Under the pieces are notes generated by a model that was given only the letters and a program-made list of their open reading frames with translations, was not told where the DNA came from and did not search any database. The translations under genes and the position numbers were made by a program. A stretch of DNA of 47,219 bases from NCBI GenBank assembly GCA_019694795.1, contig JAIBBF010000024.1, positions 1-47,219 of the forward strand, read 5' to 3'. This document shows positions 22,932 through 32,754 of the stretch, one piece after another (positions within the stretch are counted from its first letter, which is position 1; each line of letters opens with the position of its first letter). Source of the stretch: Flavobacteriales bacterium. Its GTDB lineage: Bacteria > Bacteroidota > Bacteroidia > Flavobacteriales_D > UBA2798.

Positions 22932-22953
22932 AAAGCCGGACGTATCCGGCTTT
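22932..22953 (-). terminator. Intrinsic terminator after the LamG-type gene
   Basis: GCCGGA and TCCGGC pair around a CGTA loop, extended by A-T pairs. On the minus strand the hairpin is followed by a run of seven T, which fits termination of the gene at 22996-24483. Confidence 0.85.
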
Positions 22954-22995
22954 GCTTTGCTGCGGTGTTATGTTCAACCTTTCATCTAGAGTTGA

Positions 22996-24483
22996 TTATT
23001 GAACAATCAGTTTATAAACAGTATTCGAGCGAATGTCGCGGATAAAATACACACCTGCTTCCATTCCTTGTAAATCGATGCTTTGTGTACCTGTAATGGT
23101 TTTTGTCATTATTGTTTTTCCGCTGATATCGGAGATGGAAATGCCGGTGGCGTTTTCAGTTTTAATGGTTACCATTCCCTGTGCAGGATTTGGGAATACC
23201 TGAAGATGGTTCAGCGTGTTTTCGGTAATGGCAGAAGGCGCAGAAATAGTTACTGTTCCGCTGGTGCTGCAACCAAGTGAATCGGTTACCTCAATGGTAT
23301 AAGTGCCGGTAGCAAGGTTGGATAAAGAAACCGATTCTGCATAGGAGAATTGTCCATTGTAATATTTTCCTGTTCCAAAGCATGGATCACCAAATACGCC
23401 GTTATCAGTTCCGAAATTGATAACATCATTTCCAAGAACGTTAGCATTAATGCTGCTGGTTGAGGTCATAGAATGGCAGGGACCATAGGTAAAGTTTCCG
23501 CAAGATCCATTCGAAGTTCCGTAACTTGAAAAATTTACATTGGTAAATACTGCAGTACCTGGAGCAGTTAAGCTGATGGATCCGCCTTCGAAAGAATACC
23601 CACACATCGATCCGGAAGGAATGGCATTCGACGATCCTCCGTTTACGGTGTAGGTATAGGGACCAAATCCGCCGGTAATGGCAAAATTAATAGCACCGTC
23701 ATTCGATGATGTTGAACTTGCATCCGTTCCTGTGAGTGATGCAAAATCAAATCCATTGCAGGTAGGGTCCGGCATGTTGAAAAGTGAATCCACCTCAACA
23801 GCACTTAGGGCGCGATTATAAATGCGTACATCGTCGATTTTACCCGGGAAAAAACGGTTAGGACTCACACTGCTTCCGCTAACATCATTAGCTTGTGCTC
23901 CCATCGATAAACTGGTGTAATCGGATGTTGTTGCAACTGTTCCTACCATGGTTTGACTAAGGGTAACAATATTGTTGACATACACTTTATGGTCGCCACT
24001 GTTCTTATCGAAGGTAAATACTACGTGATACCAGTTTCCGGCTTGTAAATTGGAATTGTCGGTAATACCTACGGAACTAATGGAACGGATACCAACGGTA
24101 ATGCTGTTTCCATCCATCCACATTCCATATTGCTCAGAAGTGCTTCCACACCATTTGGTAACGATGGATGTTAATCCTGCTGGATTCGAACTGGGATTGA
24201 TCCAGGCTGAAATACTAACACCATCCATTAGATCCAGATTGATATTGCTATTGTCGCTTGCAATCAGGTAATCGCTCGATCCGTTAAATTCAAAGGCCAT
24301 GTTCGTTCTTCCAAAACGATCGCTGGCTGGTACCGCTCCAACAATGCTGGCATGTTGTGCAAACTGATAGTTAAATCCGCCTCCAAAATCAAAGGGGTAA
24401 TTGGCTACAAGGCCATTATTTAATTGAGATTGAGCAGTGTACCCTGCAAGGCTGAATAAGGCAATGAGTAGGTTTTTTTTCAT
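22996..24483 (-). CDS. Secreted LamG-like lectin-fold protein with T9SS type A sorting domain
   Basis: 495 residues. A signal peptide (to about TAQSQ) is followed by a concanavalin/LamG fold at about 25-240, recognised by FEFNGSSDYLIAS, GVSISAWINPSS, NWYHVVFTFDKNSGDHKVYV and GKIDDVRIYNRALSAVEVDSLF. A middle region has SprB-like phrases (FGPYTYTVNGG, LSNLATGTYTIEVTDSLGC). The end (LQVFPNPAQGMVTI, ISISDISGKTI, GVYFIRD) is a type A sorting domain. LamG folds often bind carbohydrate, but no ligand can be read from sequence. It is followed by its own terminator and lies alone on the minus strand. Confidence 0.92.
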   Translation of the reverse strand: MKKNLLIALFSLAGYTAQSQLNNGLVANYPFDFGGGFNYQFAQHASIVGAVPASDRFGRTNMAFEFNGSSDYLIASDNSNINLDLMDGVSISAWINPSSNPAGLTSIVTKWCGSTSEQYGMWMDGNSITVGIRSISSVGITDNSNLQAGNWYHVVFTFDKNSGDHKVYVNNIVTLSQTMVGTVATTSDYTSLSMGAQANDVSGSSVSPNRFFPGKIDDVRIYNRALSAVEVDSLFNMPDPTCNGFDFASLTGTDASSTSSNDGAINFAITGGFGPYTYTVNGGSSNAIPSGSMCGYSFEGGSISLTAPGTAVFTNVNFSSYGTSNGSCGNFTYGPCHSMTSTSSINANVLGNDVINFGTDNGVFGDPCFGTGKYYNGQFSYAESVSLSNLATGTYTIEVTDSLGCSTSGTVTISAPSAITENTLNHLQVFPNPAQGMVTIKTENATGISISDISGKTIMTKTITGTQSIDLQGMEAGVYFIRDIRSNTVYKLIVQ

Positions 24484-24719
24484 CGTGTAATTTTTTGGTA
24501 AAAATGAAGGTGCTGACTGAAAAAGCGGAGCTTGACTTTATGAAACGTCGCTTTGGCTTTACGAACCGTATGCAGCACCCCTTTTTATTTATTTAGCACA
24601 TCTTTTCGGATGCTTGTTGCCACAGGTGATGGTTGTGGACTGAGGAATCCTTCTGCTTTTTACCCATTTCTGTTTCAATTGCAGGCATTTTCCTAATTTC
24701 ACGTCCAAAATCGAATAGA

Positions 24720-26480
24720 ATGTTAGCTACTAGAAAAAGATCGCATCACAATGGTGAGTTGAGATTGGAACATGTCGGAACTGAAGTACAGCTCGTGGGC
24801 TGGGTGCAGAATAGTCGCGACTTGGGGGGAATGACCTTTGTGGATTTACGGGATCGCTATGGAATAACGCAATTGGCATTTAATATGGAAGTGAATGCCG
24901 CATTGTGCGAGAAGGCGAGAAAACTCGGACGTGAATTTGTTATTCAGGTCAAAGGAAAAGTGATTGAGCGCAGCAGTAAAAATAAAAATATCGCAACGGG
25001 AGAAATCGAAATTCTGGTCACAGAGTTATCTGTTCTCAACGAATCGAAAATTCCTCCTTTTACCATTGAAGATGATACCGATGGTGGTGATGAATTACGC
25101 ATGAAATACCGCTACCTCGATTTACGACGCGCTCCTGTTCGTCGTAATCTTGAATTGCGTCACCGCATGTCCATAGTTACCCGGAACTATCTCGATTCAT
25201 TGGGATTTATGGAGGTAGAAACGCCTTATCTTATCAAATCCACTCCGGAAGGTGCGCGCGATTTTGTGGTACCTAGCCGGATGAATCAACATCAGTTTTA
25301 TGCATTGCCGCAATCACCGCAAACGTTTAAGCAATTGCTAATGGTGAGTGGTTACGACCGTTATTATCAAATTGTAAAATGCTTCCGCGATGAAGACCTC
25401 CGTGCCGATCGTCAACCGGAGTTTACCCAAATCGATTGCGAAATGGCCTTCGTTGAACAGGAAGATATTTTGTCCACCTTCGAAGGACTCACCCGTCACC
25501 TCTTTAAGCAGGTGAAAGGCATCGATATTCCCGAGTTGCCACGCATGACCTATGCCGACGCCATGAAGTATTATGGTTGCGATAAACCGGATACCCGTTT
25601 CGAAATGAAATTTGTTGAATTGAACGATGTGGTAAAAGGAAAATCGTTTAAAGTATTTGATGAAGCGCAACTCGTGGTTGGTATTTGTGCAAAGGGCGCA
25701 GCGGAATATACACGCAAACAACTGGATGAATTAACTGAATGGGTAAAACGTCCGCAAATCGGCGCTACCGGATTAGTGTATTGTCGTTATAACAGCGATG
25801 GCACCATAAAATCGTCGGTCGATAAATTTTACAATGAAGAAGAATTGAAAAAATGGACAGCCTTGTTCAATGCAGAACCGGGTGATCTTATTCTTGTGTT
25901 GGCTGGTGATGCGAATAAAACACGCAAAGCACTCAATGAACTTCGCCTCGAAATGGGAACACGTTTGGGATTGCGCAATAAGGATAACTATTCTTGCTTA
26001 TGGGTGGTTGATTTCCCTTTGCTCGAATACAATGAAGAAGCGGGAAGATATTTTGCCATGCACCATCCATTTACCTCACCAAAACCGGAAGATATTTCGC
26101 TGCTGGAAACCAATCCCGGTGAAGTGCGTGCCAATGCCTACGACATGGTGATTAACGGTGTGGAAGTAGGAGGAGGATCGATTCGTATTTACGATCGTGC
26201 TCTTCAATCGCGTATGTTCACCTTACTTGGATTTAGCGATGAGCAGGCGCAGGCGCAATTTGGATTTTTAATGAATGCCTTCGAATTCGGGGCTCCGCCG
26301 CATGGTGGAATTGCTTTTGGATTTGATCGTCTCTGTTCTCTGTTCGGCGGTAGTGAATCCATTCGCGACTTCATTGCTTTCCCGAAAAACAACAGCGGCA
26401 GAGATGTGATGATTGATGCACCTTCTCCTATTGAAAAAGAACAAATGGATGAATTAGGTATCAATTTAAAATCGAATTAA
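24720..26480 (+). CDS. aspS: Aspartyl-tRNA synthetase
   Basis: 586 residues from the ATG at 24720, the bacterial length; 29 upstream in-frame codons start with a non-ATG codon and are unlikely. It charges tRNA(Asp) with aspartate. The N-terminal OB fold has [20 protein letters not shown]. The class II core contains motif 2 ([19 protein letters not shown]) and motif 3 ([16 protein letters not shown]). The inserted GAD domain between them marks the bacterial type. The gene is followed after 21 bp by two small membrane-protein genes on the same strand. Confidence 0.97.
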   Translation: MLATRKRSHHNGELRLEHVGTEVQLVGWVQNSRDLGGMTFVDLRDRYGITQLAFNMEVNAALCEKARKLGREFVIQVKGKVIERSSKNKNIATGEIEILVTELSVLNESKIPPFTIEDDTDGGDELRMKYRYLDLRRAPVRRNLELRHRMSIVTRNYLDSLGFMEVETPYLIKSTPEGARDFVVPSRMNQHQFYALPQSPQTFKQLLMVSGYDRYYQIVKCFRDEDLRADRQPEFTQIDCEMAFVEQEDILSTFEGLTRHLFKQVKGIDIPELPRMTYADAMKYYGCDKPDTRFEMKFVELNDVVKGKSFKVFDEAQLVVGICAKGAAEYTRKQLDELTEWVKRPQIGATGLVYCRYNSDGTIKSSVDKFYNEEELKKWTALFNAEPGDLILVLAGDANKTRKALNELRLEMGTRLGLRNKDNYSCLWVVDFPLLEYNEEAGRYFAMHHPFTSPKPEDISLLETNPGEVRANAYDMVINGVEVGGGSIRIYDRALQSRMFTLLGFSDEQAQAQFGFLMNAFEFGAPPHGGIAFGFDRLCSLFGGSESIRDFIAFPKNNSGRDVMIDAPSPIEKEQMDELGINLKSN

Positions 26481-26501
26481 TTTTTTTTCTAAATTCCCGA
26501 T

Positions 26502-26870
26502 ATGGAAAATAATTTTAACCAACAGGATCCCATCCCCGACGATATTCTGGCAGAAGCAAGAAGCATGGCGGGTTGGATGAATTTTGTCGCCATCATGACC
26601 TTTATTGGTCAGGGCCTTTCAATCTTGGGTAACATCTCCAATTTAGCAACACAGGGAGGCATTCATTATGTGTTGCAAATCCTTGTTGGAGGCTTCTCTA
26701 TTTACATCGCCATTTTGCTTGTAAAAAAAGTGAGCCTGTTCCGCCAATTCGGACATACCGGCGATTTGCAGGTATTGAATGAAGCGATGATTCAAACAAA
26801 AATGTACTGGACACTCACCCTCGTGATGTTAGGTGTATCAATTTTAATTGGAATTGTATTTCCAGCATAA
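26502..26870 (+). CDS. Small membrane protein, DUF5362-like
   Basis: 122 residues with three hydrophobic segments (about 25-50, 60-80 and 100-120) and a soluble N-terminus of about 20 residues. ILAEARSMAGWMNFVAIMTFIGQGL and HTGDLQVLNEAMIQTKMYWTL recall a small Bacteroidota membrane family, which I tentatively name DUF5362. It shares layout with the next gene, including a short segment of about 20 residues before the last helix (TGDLQVLNEAM here, SMEDLRKSIAGMKKFW there), so the pair look like diverged paralogs. Function is unknown. Confidence 0.75.
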   Translation: MENNFNQQDPIPDDILAEARSMAGWMNFVAIMTFIGQGLSILGNISNLATQGGIHYVLQILVGGFSIYIAILLVKKVSLFRQFGHTGDLQVLNEAMIQTKMYWTLTLVMLGVSILIGIVFPA

Positions 26871-26880
26871 ATCATAAACG

Positions 26881-27378
26881 ATGGAAAATTCAGAAACGTT
26901 AGACTGGTCGCAAAATACCCAGGGTATTACCGACGAGCACAAACAAAATTTTAGAGCAGCCGGCGGAATTATCAAAGGATATTCCATTACTATTTTGGTT
27001 CTACTCGGACTCTTCGCACTCATTCTCTTATTGGTGATGGCTATGGGATCGGAAAATATTACCTCCGTAGCAAAACGTGGAATGCGTTATGAAGAGCGTG
27101 CGGTGTTCGACCGAATCTGGCCCATCGTGGCAAGCATCATTTATCTGATCATTGTATTGGTAGGAATCTATATTTTCGGTACCATCAATTTATTGCGTTC
27201 AGGCAATGCACTTACAGAATTATCTCATAGTGGTTCCATGGAAGATTTGCGCAAATCCATTGCAGGAATGAAAAAATTCTGGATGATTGCAGGAATAGGA
27301 ATTATCGCTGCTTTTGTAGTGGTAATCTATTTGGTGGCACGCATTGTTCCTGTGATTATGGAATTACAGGGCCGCTGA
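26881..27378 (+). CDS. Small membrane protein, paralog-like neighbour
   Basis: 165 residues with three hydrophobic segments (about 34-56, 79-102 and 137-160). The loop GSMEDLRKSIAGMKKFWMIAG matches the pre-helix loop of the preceding protein. It starts 10 bp after that gene, so the two are surely co-transcribed. Its stop codon is immediately followed by the stop of the convergent ribE. Function is unknown. Confidence 0.75.
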   Translation: MENSETLDWSQNTQGITDEHKQNFRAAGGIIKGYSITILVLLGLFALILLLVMAMGSENITSVAKRGMRYEERAVFDRIWPIVASIIYLIIVLVGIYIFGTINLLRSGNALTELSHSGSMEDLRKSIAGMKKFWMIAGIGIIAAFVVVIYLVARIVPVIMELQGR

Positions 27379-27960
27379 TTATTTCGCCATTAAACGCGAA
27401 ACATATTTACCGATAATATCAAATTCAAGATTCACTTTATCACCTGGTTTCAGGTGATGAAAATTCGTGTGTTCGTAGGTATAGGGAATAATCGCCACCG
27501 AAAATTCGCCTTTGCTAGAATCAACAACGGTAAGACTAACCCCATTAACGCAAATGGAACCTTTGGTTACTGTTACATTTTCGTTTTCGGTATACATAAA
27601 ATGAAATTTCCAGCTGCCGTTTTCTTCTGTCACTGATGTGCAAATGGCCGTTTGATCCACATGGCCTTGCACAATATGTCCATCCAAACGATCGCCTAAT
27701 TTCATGCAGCGTTCCAGGTTAATCTCATCGCCCAGACACCAGTTTTCAAGATTGGTTTTAGAGAGCGTTTCTGCAATGGCAGTAACCACATAGGCATCCT
27801 GCTGTATATCCACTACCGTTAAGCAAACGCCATTGTGCGCAATGCTCTGATCAATTTTTAATTCGCGTATAAAAGGGGCAGAAATATAGTAGTGAACATT
27901 TCCTTCTTCGGAAACAATATTCACCACAGTGCCCAAAGCTTCAACAATTCCTGTAAACAT
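27379..27960 (-). CDS. ribE: Riboflavin synthase, alpha chain
   Basis: 193 residues. It joins two lumazine molecules to give riboflavin. The N-terminus MFTGIVEALGTV and two tandem lumazine-binding barrels are clear: the first with IAHNGVCLTVVDIQ, the second with ICVNGVSLTVVDSS, and GDRLDGHIVQGHVD between them. The start lies 5 bp after the stop of the large secreted T9SS protein, so the two can share a transcript, though no functional link is evident. The stop abuts the convergent small membrane gene. Confidence 0.96.
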   Translation of the reverse strand: MFTGIVEALGTVVNIVSEEGNVHYYISAPFIRELKIDQSIAHNGVCLTVVDIQQDAYVVTAIAETLSKTNLENWCLGDEINLERCMKLGDRLDGHIVQGHVDQTAICTSVTEENGSWKFHFMYTENENVTVTKGSICVNGVSLTVVDSSKGEFSVAIIPYTYEHTNFHHLKPGDKVNLEFDIIGKYVSRLMAK

Positions 27961-27965
27961 GATGA

Positions 27966-30644
27966 TTAATGTACTGATGCCCCGTTGGAGCGGTAAAGAT
28001 GGATAAATCCGCTGAGGTCAATCACCTCTAATCCGGTTAAGCGAATGGTATAAACTTTACAGGTGTAGAAATACACCCCTTCCGGACATTCCAATTGATT
28101 ATCCTGATTTTTTCCATCCCATTTTATATCCGGATTCTCGGTATGGAACATCAATTGTCCCCAACGATTGTAAATGTTCATGTCCACTTTCTCAACGAAA
28201 CGATATGGGAATGAAACAAAATAATCATTATCGCCATCGCCGTTGGGAGAAAAAACATTGGGTAAGAAATACACCGGACAATTATCGCCACACACGATGT
28301 TGCTCGGTAAACTTTCATTTCCATATTGCACACTGTCAATCGCCGTTACATAGTAACATCCCGCAATGGATCCATTGTCCAACACGTGCGTAAACACTGT
28401 ATCCTGATTACTGTTGATCGTCGCCAACAACGTAAAAGCTTCTCCCTGCACCGGGGTGAAATAAATGTTGTACGACATCACATCATCGGCACAACTGTTA
28501 TTCGGATTGTTCCATACCAAAGTGTTTAATGGAATTTCACAATCATTATCGATGCTTAGTGTTGGCGCACATGGCGGCGTTAAATCAATCGGCGATTTGC
28601 AGGCTTTTTGAGAGTAGTTGATAAGTGGACTCGGAATTCTCGGATCGGAATAAGAGCCATAGGAAACTACACGGTAGCAATAGGTAATTCCATTCACCAA
28701 TCCGGTATCGGTATAGGTTTGGTTAAAGGTTGAATCGATGAAAACAAAATTGTTGGAACCTGTCGGACTTTCCCTGTAGATTTTATAATAAGTATTCGTC
28801 CAGGGAACATCTTCCTGCCAGGTTAAAATCAACTGCTGATCGGCCGGCGCAATGCTCAGGAAAATGGAAGAAGCGTGATTGGTTGGACCAATATATTCTT
28901 CGTTTCCGCTAACGGTGTTAAATTGATAAAGATCTACCCTGTAACTATAAGCTTTATCCTGTGTGTTGAGTGTATCTATTATTAATTCTTTTTGCGTTAG
29001 GTATAATTGATTCGATTGCGGCGTGGTAAATACCAATGAAGAAGGATTACCAAATCCGTCGCGTTTAAATATTTTGTAGAAGTAAGGACCAGTAAAATTA
29101 GAGAATGTATCTAACTCCAGCGGATGAACCCAACGAATGGTATCGATACCGGCAGTAAGATCTGTTTCGCCTACGGAAACGTGTGTAATTACAGGTACGT
29201 CCATCAGCAAGTGTGCACAGTCTTCTTCCGAAGGACAACTCACTGCTCCGTCTTGCATATAGGAAACTATCACGTAACAATAATCGTTTCCTAAAACCAA
29301 TGAACTGTTGTCGATGTAACTGGTATTGTTTAATCCATTTACGGTTGCGATTAAAGTATAACCATTATCAGTCGCAGTGTTTTCATCGCAGCAGCCACTA
29401 AATGGTCCGCCACCTGTTCCTATTTTACGGTAAATTCGATAGCCTTTAATGTTGCTGCAGGTATTCGGATTCCAGTTTAACTGCATGGTGTTGGTTACCG
29501 GCGAAACGCTTAAACCTGTTACCGGTGGAGGAATCACTTTTATCATGGCAGAACGCACATCAATCATCGGCACCTGCGGATCGTTGTCCTCCGCAATAAA
29601 ATAAACCTGATATGGTGAATTGCGAATGTGTGAGCAATCGGTTTGCCAGTTAAATGTCCCGGTAACGGGATTGGAACCAACGGTGTTGAAAGTAGCGGGT
29701 GAGGTGGTCAGTGAAAAGGGTTGTCCATATTCATTCAGCGTTACCACATCGCCCGAGTTGGGATCGGTGGCCGTGAGTGAAAAGCTGATGCTGCTTCCTG
29801 CAACTACACAGGTATCGGCAATGGGGGTTAATTGCGGAGGATCATTATTGCAAATACCCAAAATGGTAATTTGAATATCGCGCAATACACTGCCTACAAA
29901 CATTCCGTTTTTATATTCTTTAATGAGAATGGCAATGTTGTATTCGCCTTGAATTTGCGGATTATCCCAACAGAATGTTCCGGTTACGGGGTCAATGGAA
30001 ATTGTTCCTCCTCCAATAACATTCGGATAAGAGTAAACAGCACCGAAGGGAAGAGGAGAACATCCATTGTCGTTGCCATTATCGCCCATGCACGGCACTA
30101 ACTCATAGGCAAGACTGTCGCCATTGGGATCATAAGCGGCGCTATTGAAACAATACCTTCCGCCTACACAGCCGATTTCCGGACAAGGAAATTTTTCCGG
30201 AACACAGGAACTGTTTCCATAGTTTAATCCAAAGAAAGGAGAAATAACAAGTGTAGTTCGTAAACAGAAAGGAACGTTTACCGAATTACTGATGTTTAAG
30301 ATTCCCTGATTACGATTGGGATCGAGCACCTGTATGTAATACGTGAAGGGTCCGTCGTAGGTATGTGTAGCAATGTAAATATTATCACTGCCCGAAAAAG
30401 ATCCAATGGGTGGCACCATGGTTTCCGATACCCTTGGAACTGTATCTCGCTCTCCATCGCCATACCAGATTTCAAGTTCCGGACGATCGGCAATATTGGA
30501 GCCTTCATTGGTGCAAATACGAATTGTAAAGCGGTATGTATAACCTCCCATCCATTCATACGTAATCTCACCCGCTCTGTTGTGCGTTGCAGAGGCGGAA
30601 AAAGACCACAGGATGAAAAGAAAAGCCAGTAAGCGTTTTAGCAT
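27966..30644 (-). CDS. Large secreted fibronectin-III protein with T9SS type B domain
   Basis: 892 residues from the ATG at 30644. The frame stays open for 185 more codons to 31199, but that part is antisense to pdxA and precedes the real signal peptide (MLKRLLAFLFILWSFSASA), so I reject it. The mature protein opens with THNRAGEITYEWMGGYTYRF, a frequent start of Bacteroidota gliding-type surface proteins. Cadherin-like and Fn3-like repeats follow (PPPVTGLSVSPVTNTMQLNW, LTWQEDVPWTNTYYKIYRES). The last 95 residues (FLPNVFSPNGDGDNDYF, MNIYNRWGQLMFHTE, WDGKNQ, GVYFYTCKVY) are the type B sorting domain. Surface location is inferred; the role is unknown. Confidence 0.9.
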   Translation of the reverse strand: MLKRLLAFLFILWSFSASATHNRAGEITYEWMGGYTYRFTIRICTNEGSNIADRPELEIWYGDGERDTVPRVSETMVPPIGSFSGSDNIYIATHTYDGPFTYYIQVLDPNRNQGILNISNSVNVPFCLRTTLVISPFFGLNYGNSSCVPEKFPCPEIGCVGGRYCFNSAAYDPNGDSLAYELVPCMGDNGNDNGCSPLPFGAVYSYPNVIGGGTISIDPVTGTFCWDNPQIQGEYNIAILIKEYKNGMFVGSVLRDIQITILGICNNDPPQLTPIADTCVVAGSSISFSLTATDPNSGDVVTLNEYGQPFSLTTSPATFNTVGSNPVTGTFNWQTDCSHIRNSPYQVYFIAEDNDPQVPMIDVRSAMIKVIPPPVTGLSVSPVTNTMQLNWNPNTCSNIKGYRIYRKIGTGGGPFSGCCDENTATDNGYTLIATVNGLNNTSYIDNSSLVLGNDYCYVIVSYMQDGAVSCPSEEDCAHLLMDVPVITHVSVGETDLTAGIDTIRWVHPLELDTFSNFTGPYFYKIFKRDGFGNPSSLVFTTPQSNQLYLTQKELIIDTLNTQDKAYSYRVDLYQFNTVSGNEEYIGPTNHASSIFLSIAPADQQLILTWQEDVPWTNTYYKIYRESPTGSNNFVFIDSTFNQTYTDTGLVNGITYCYRVVSYGSYSDPRIPSPLINYSQKACKSPIDLTPPCAPTLSIDNDCEIPLNTLVWNNPNNSCADDVMSYNIYFTPVQGEAFTLLATINSNQDTVFTHVLDNGSIAGCYYVTAIDSVQYGNESLPSNIVCGDNCPVYFLPNVFSPNGDGDNDYFVSFPYRFVEKVDMNIYNRWGQLMFHTENPDIKWDGKNQDNQLECPEGVYFYTCKVYTIRLTGLEVIDLSGFIHLYRSNGASVH

Positions 30645-30745
30645 AAATACAGCCCTTTGGGAATAGAACAGCAAAGTACGCAAAATATTGCAAGTGGCAG
30701 AGAGAATGAATGTGCGAATTAGGCTTCGGCTCTGAATGCTTTTAT

Positions 30746-30753
30746 TAACTTTG
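30746..30753 (+). promoter_or_regulatory. Promoter -7 box of pdxA
   Basis: TAACTTTG matches TAnnTTTG. A start point near 30758 would leave about 10 nt before the ATG at 30768, which argues against the GTG at 30753 as the translation start. Confidence 0.5.
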
Positions 30754-30767
30754 TGCAAAATCGATAC

Positions 30768-31847
30768 ATGAGTCAGCAACATACATCCGAAGATCGCGTC
30801 CGCATCGGTATTTCCGTTGGAGATATCAATGGCGTTGGAATGGAAATCATTCTTAAATCGCTCGCCGATAACCGCTTGTTCGGTGAAATAACGCCCATCG
30901 TTTACGGTTCTTCTAAACTGGCTTCCTATTACCGAAAGGTGTTGCAGATGAATGAATTTAATTTTCATCTCATCAATTCGGCAACAGAGGCACAAAAAAA
31001 CAAGGCCAACCTGGTGCAGGTGTGGAATGAAGAAATGAACATCACCCCGGGTGAAGCAACTTCGTTGGGTGGAAAATATGCTTTTCAATCGCTGGAGGCT
31101 GCAGTAAAAGATCTGGCTTCCGGAAAAATTGATGTGCTGGTTACTGCGCCCATTAATAAACTTGTCATGCAAAGTGACCAGTTTAAATTTCCTGGTCACA
31201 CCGAATACCTGGCTTCCATTGCCGGTGTGGATGAAGCGCTCATGATGATGGTGGGTGGTTCACTGCGGGTTGGACTCGTCACCGCTCACGTTCCTTTAAA
31301 GGAGGTTTCAACCTTAATCACCAAAGATAAAATCATCCGCACGGCTCAACGCATGAACCAAAGCCTGATTCGCGACTTCGGGATTCGTAAACCGCGGATT
31401 GCTGTGCTGGGGATTAATCCCCATGCCGGTGAAAATGGTTTGTTGGGGGAGGAAGACCGTAACGTTATAGAACCGGCCATTAACGCTTTGCGCAATGAAG
31501 GCATTATGGCATTTGGTCCCTACGCAGCGGATGGGCTCTTCGGCTCGGGTAACTTCCGGAATTTCGACGGAATTCTGGCGATGTATCACGACCAGGGTCT
31601 TACGCCATTCAAGGCTTTGTCGTTCGATGAAGGCGTGAATTTTACGGCGGGACTCCCCGTAGTGCGCACTTCTCCAGATCATGGTACAGCATACGACCTG
31701 GCGGGTAAGGGCTCCGCTTCAGAGGCCTCGTTCCGCAATGCGATTTACCTGGCTAAAGATGTGTTTTTAAACCGGAAGTTTTATAAAGAGATCAATTCCA
31801 ACCCCTTACAACCACAGGTGAAGGCCGAACGCAATGAGCGGGAGTGA
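30768..31847 (+). CDS. pdxA: 4-hydroxythreonine-4-phosphate dehydrogenase
   Basis: 359 residues from the ATG at 30768. It oxidises 4-phosphohydroxythreonine on the way to pyridoxal phosphate. Markers are RIGISVGDINGVGMEIILK, APINKLVMQ, the metal/substrate motifs GHTEYLASIAG and INPHAGENGLLGEED, YHDQGLTPFKALSFDEGVNF, and VRTSPDHGTAYDLAGKG. Length is close to the usual 330-360. It is divergent from the large T9SS protein and sits 85 bp upstream of yceD. Confidence 0.96.
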   Translation: MSQQHTSEDRVRIGISVGDINGVGMEIILKSLADNRLFGEITPIVYGSSKLASYYRKVLQMNEFNFHLINSATEAQKNKANLVQVWNEEMNITPGEATSLGGKYAFQSLEAAVKDLASGKIDVLVTAPINKLVMQSDQFKFPGHTEYLASIAGVDEALMMMVGGSLRVGLVTAHVPLKEVSTLITKDKIIRTAQRMNQSLIRDFGIRKPRIAVLGINPHAGENGLLGEEDRNVIEPAINALRNEGIMAFGPYAADGLFGSGNFRNFDGILAMYHDQGLTPFKALSFDEGVNFTAGLPVVRTSPDHGTAYDLAGKGSASEASFRNAIYLAKDVFLNRKFYKEINSNPLQPQVKAERNERE

Positions 31848-31904
31848 TTTCGCATTATTTCGTCCCTTTTTCCATCTTTTTCTCCTTCCTGTTTTCTTTT
31901 TTAT

Positions 31905-31912
31905 TACCTTTG
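31905..31912 (+). promoter_or_regulatory. Promoter -7 box of the yceD-rpmF-plsX-fabH-acc cluster
   Basis: TACCTTTG matches TAnnTTTG. The -33 region is T-rich without a clean TTG. A start near 31917 gives a leader of about 16 nt before the TTG start codon at 31933. Confidence 0.55.
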
Positions 31913-31932
31913 CCGTCCTTTAATCATAAAAC

Positions 31933-32448
31933 TTGAAGTTGCTGGATCAATATACGATCTCATTTTCGGGTCTGAGAGTTGGCCGGCATGAGTTTAGTTT
32001 TGTGGTAGACAAGAAGTTCTTTGCATGCTTTGAATCGTCGGAGATTGAAGAAGGCGATATTCAGGTTCATGTGATCCTGGAAAAATCTTCTTCCATGCTC
32101 GAATTGTTTTTTCATTTCGAAGGAACCGTTCGGGTGATGTGCGATCTCTGCACGGGCGATTTCGATCTTCAGGTGGAAGGTGATGACAAACTCATTGTTA
32201 AGTTCGGTGAGGAAGAATTTACCAATACCGAAGAAATCCTGGTCATTCCTCACGGAGAACATCAGGTCCAGTTCGCCCAGCAACTTTACGAATTCATCAA
32301 CCTCGCGCTACCGGTGCGTCGGGTTCACCCGGAGGGTGAATGCGATACCGAAATGCTGAAGAAAATTGAAGAATACCGCGTAAAGGGAAAAGACGATGAT
32401 GATACCGACCCACGTTGGGATATGCTGAAGAACATCAAGTTGAATTAA
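31933..32448 (+). CDS. yceD: YceD/DUF177 family, 23S rRNA accumulation protein
   Basis: 171 residues. YceD supports accumulation of large-subunit rRNA and is nearly always upstream of rpmF, as here. The CDLCTGDFDL motif, a diagnostic CxxC with its following strand, and the acidic C-terminus (KGKDDDDTDPRWDML) fit the family. The start is TTG at 31933 (MKLLDQYTISFSG); no ATG is available at the N-terminus. It leads the cluster and sits behind a good -7 promoter box. Confidence 0.9.
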   Translation: MKLLDQYTISFSGLRVGRHEFSFVVDKKFFACFESSEIEEGDIQVHVILEKSSSMLELFFHFEGTVRVMCDLCTGDFDLQVEGDDKLIVKFGEEEFTNTEEILVIPHGEHQVQFAQQLYEFINLALPVRRVHPEGECDTEMLKKIEEYRVKGKDDDDTDPRWDMLKNIKLN

Positions 32449-32500
32449 AGGAGTAAATAAATTAGGAGTTAGTTGTTTAATCATAAAATACGTTTGAGCC

Positions 32501-32692
32501 ATGCCAAATCCCAAACGCAAACATTCCAAGACAAGACGGGACAAAAGAAGAACCCACTATAAGGCTGTAGCCGGAAATGTTGCAATCTGTCCTACCACAG
32601 GAGAACCACACCTGTTCCACCGTGCCTACTGGCATGAAGGAAAAATGTATTATAAAGGCAAAGTAGTGATCGACACTACCGCTACTGCCTGA
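32501..32692 (+). CDS. rpmF: 50S ribosomal protein L32
   Basis: 63 residues. [20 protein letters not shown] is the typical basic L32 start. [19 protein letters not shown] keeps only one cysteine, so this is the zinc-free form. It lies between yceD and plsX in the conserved ribosome-lipid arrangement. Confidence 0.97.
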   Translation: MPNPKRKHSKTRRDKRRTHYKAVAGNVAICPTTGEPHLFHRAYWHEGKMYYKGKVVIDTTATA

Positions 32693-32754
32693 TCGATACA
32701 TCCCGGTTGATTCGAATCTTTGTTTACATTTGTCCGATTCCAAAACCATAAGGA

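Noticed and set aside
30645-31199. 185-codon N-terminal extension of the large Fn3/T9SS protein
   Set aside because: It is antisense to pdxA, and a clear signal peptide starts at 30644.
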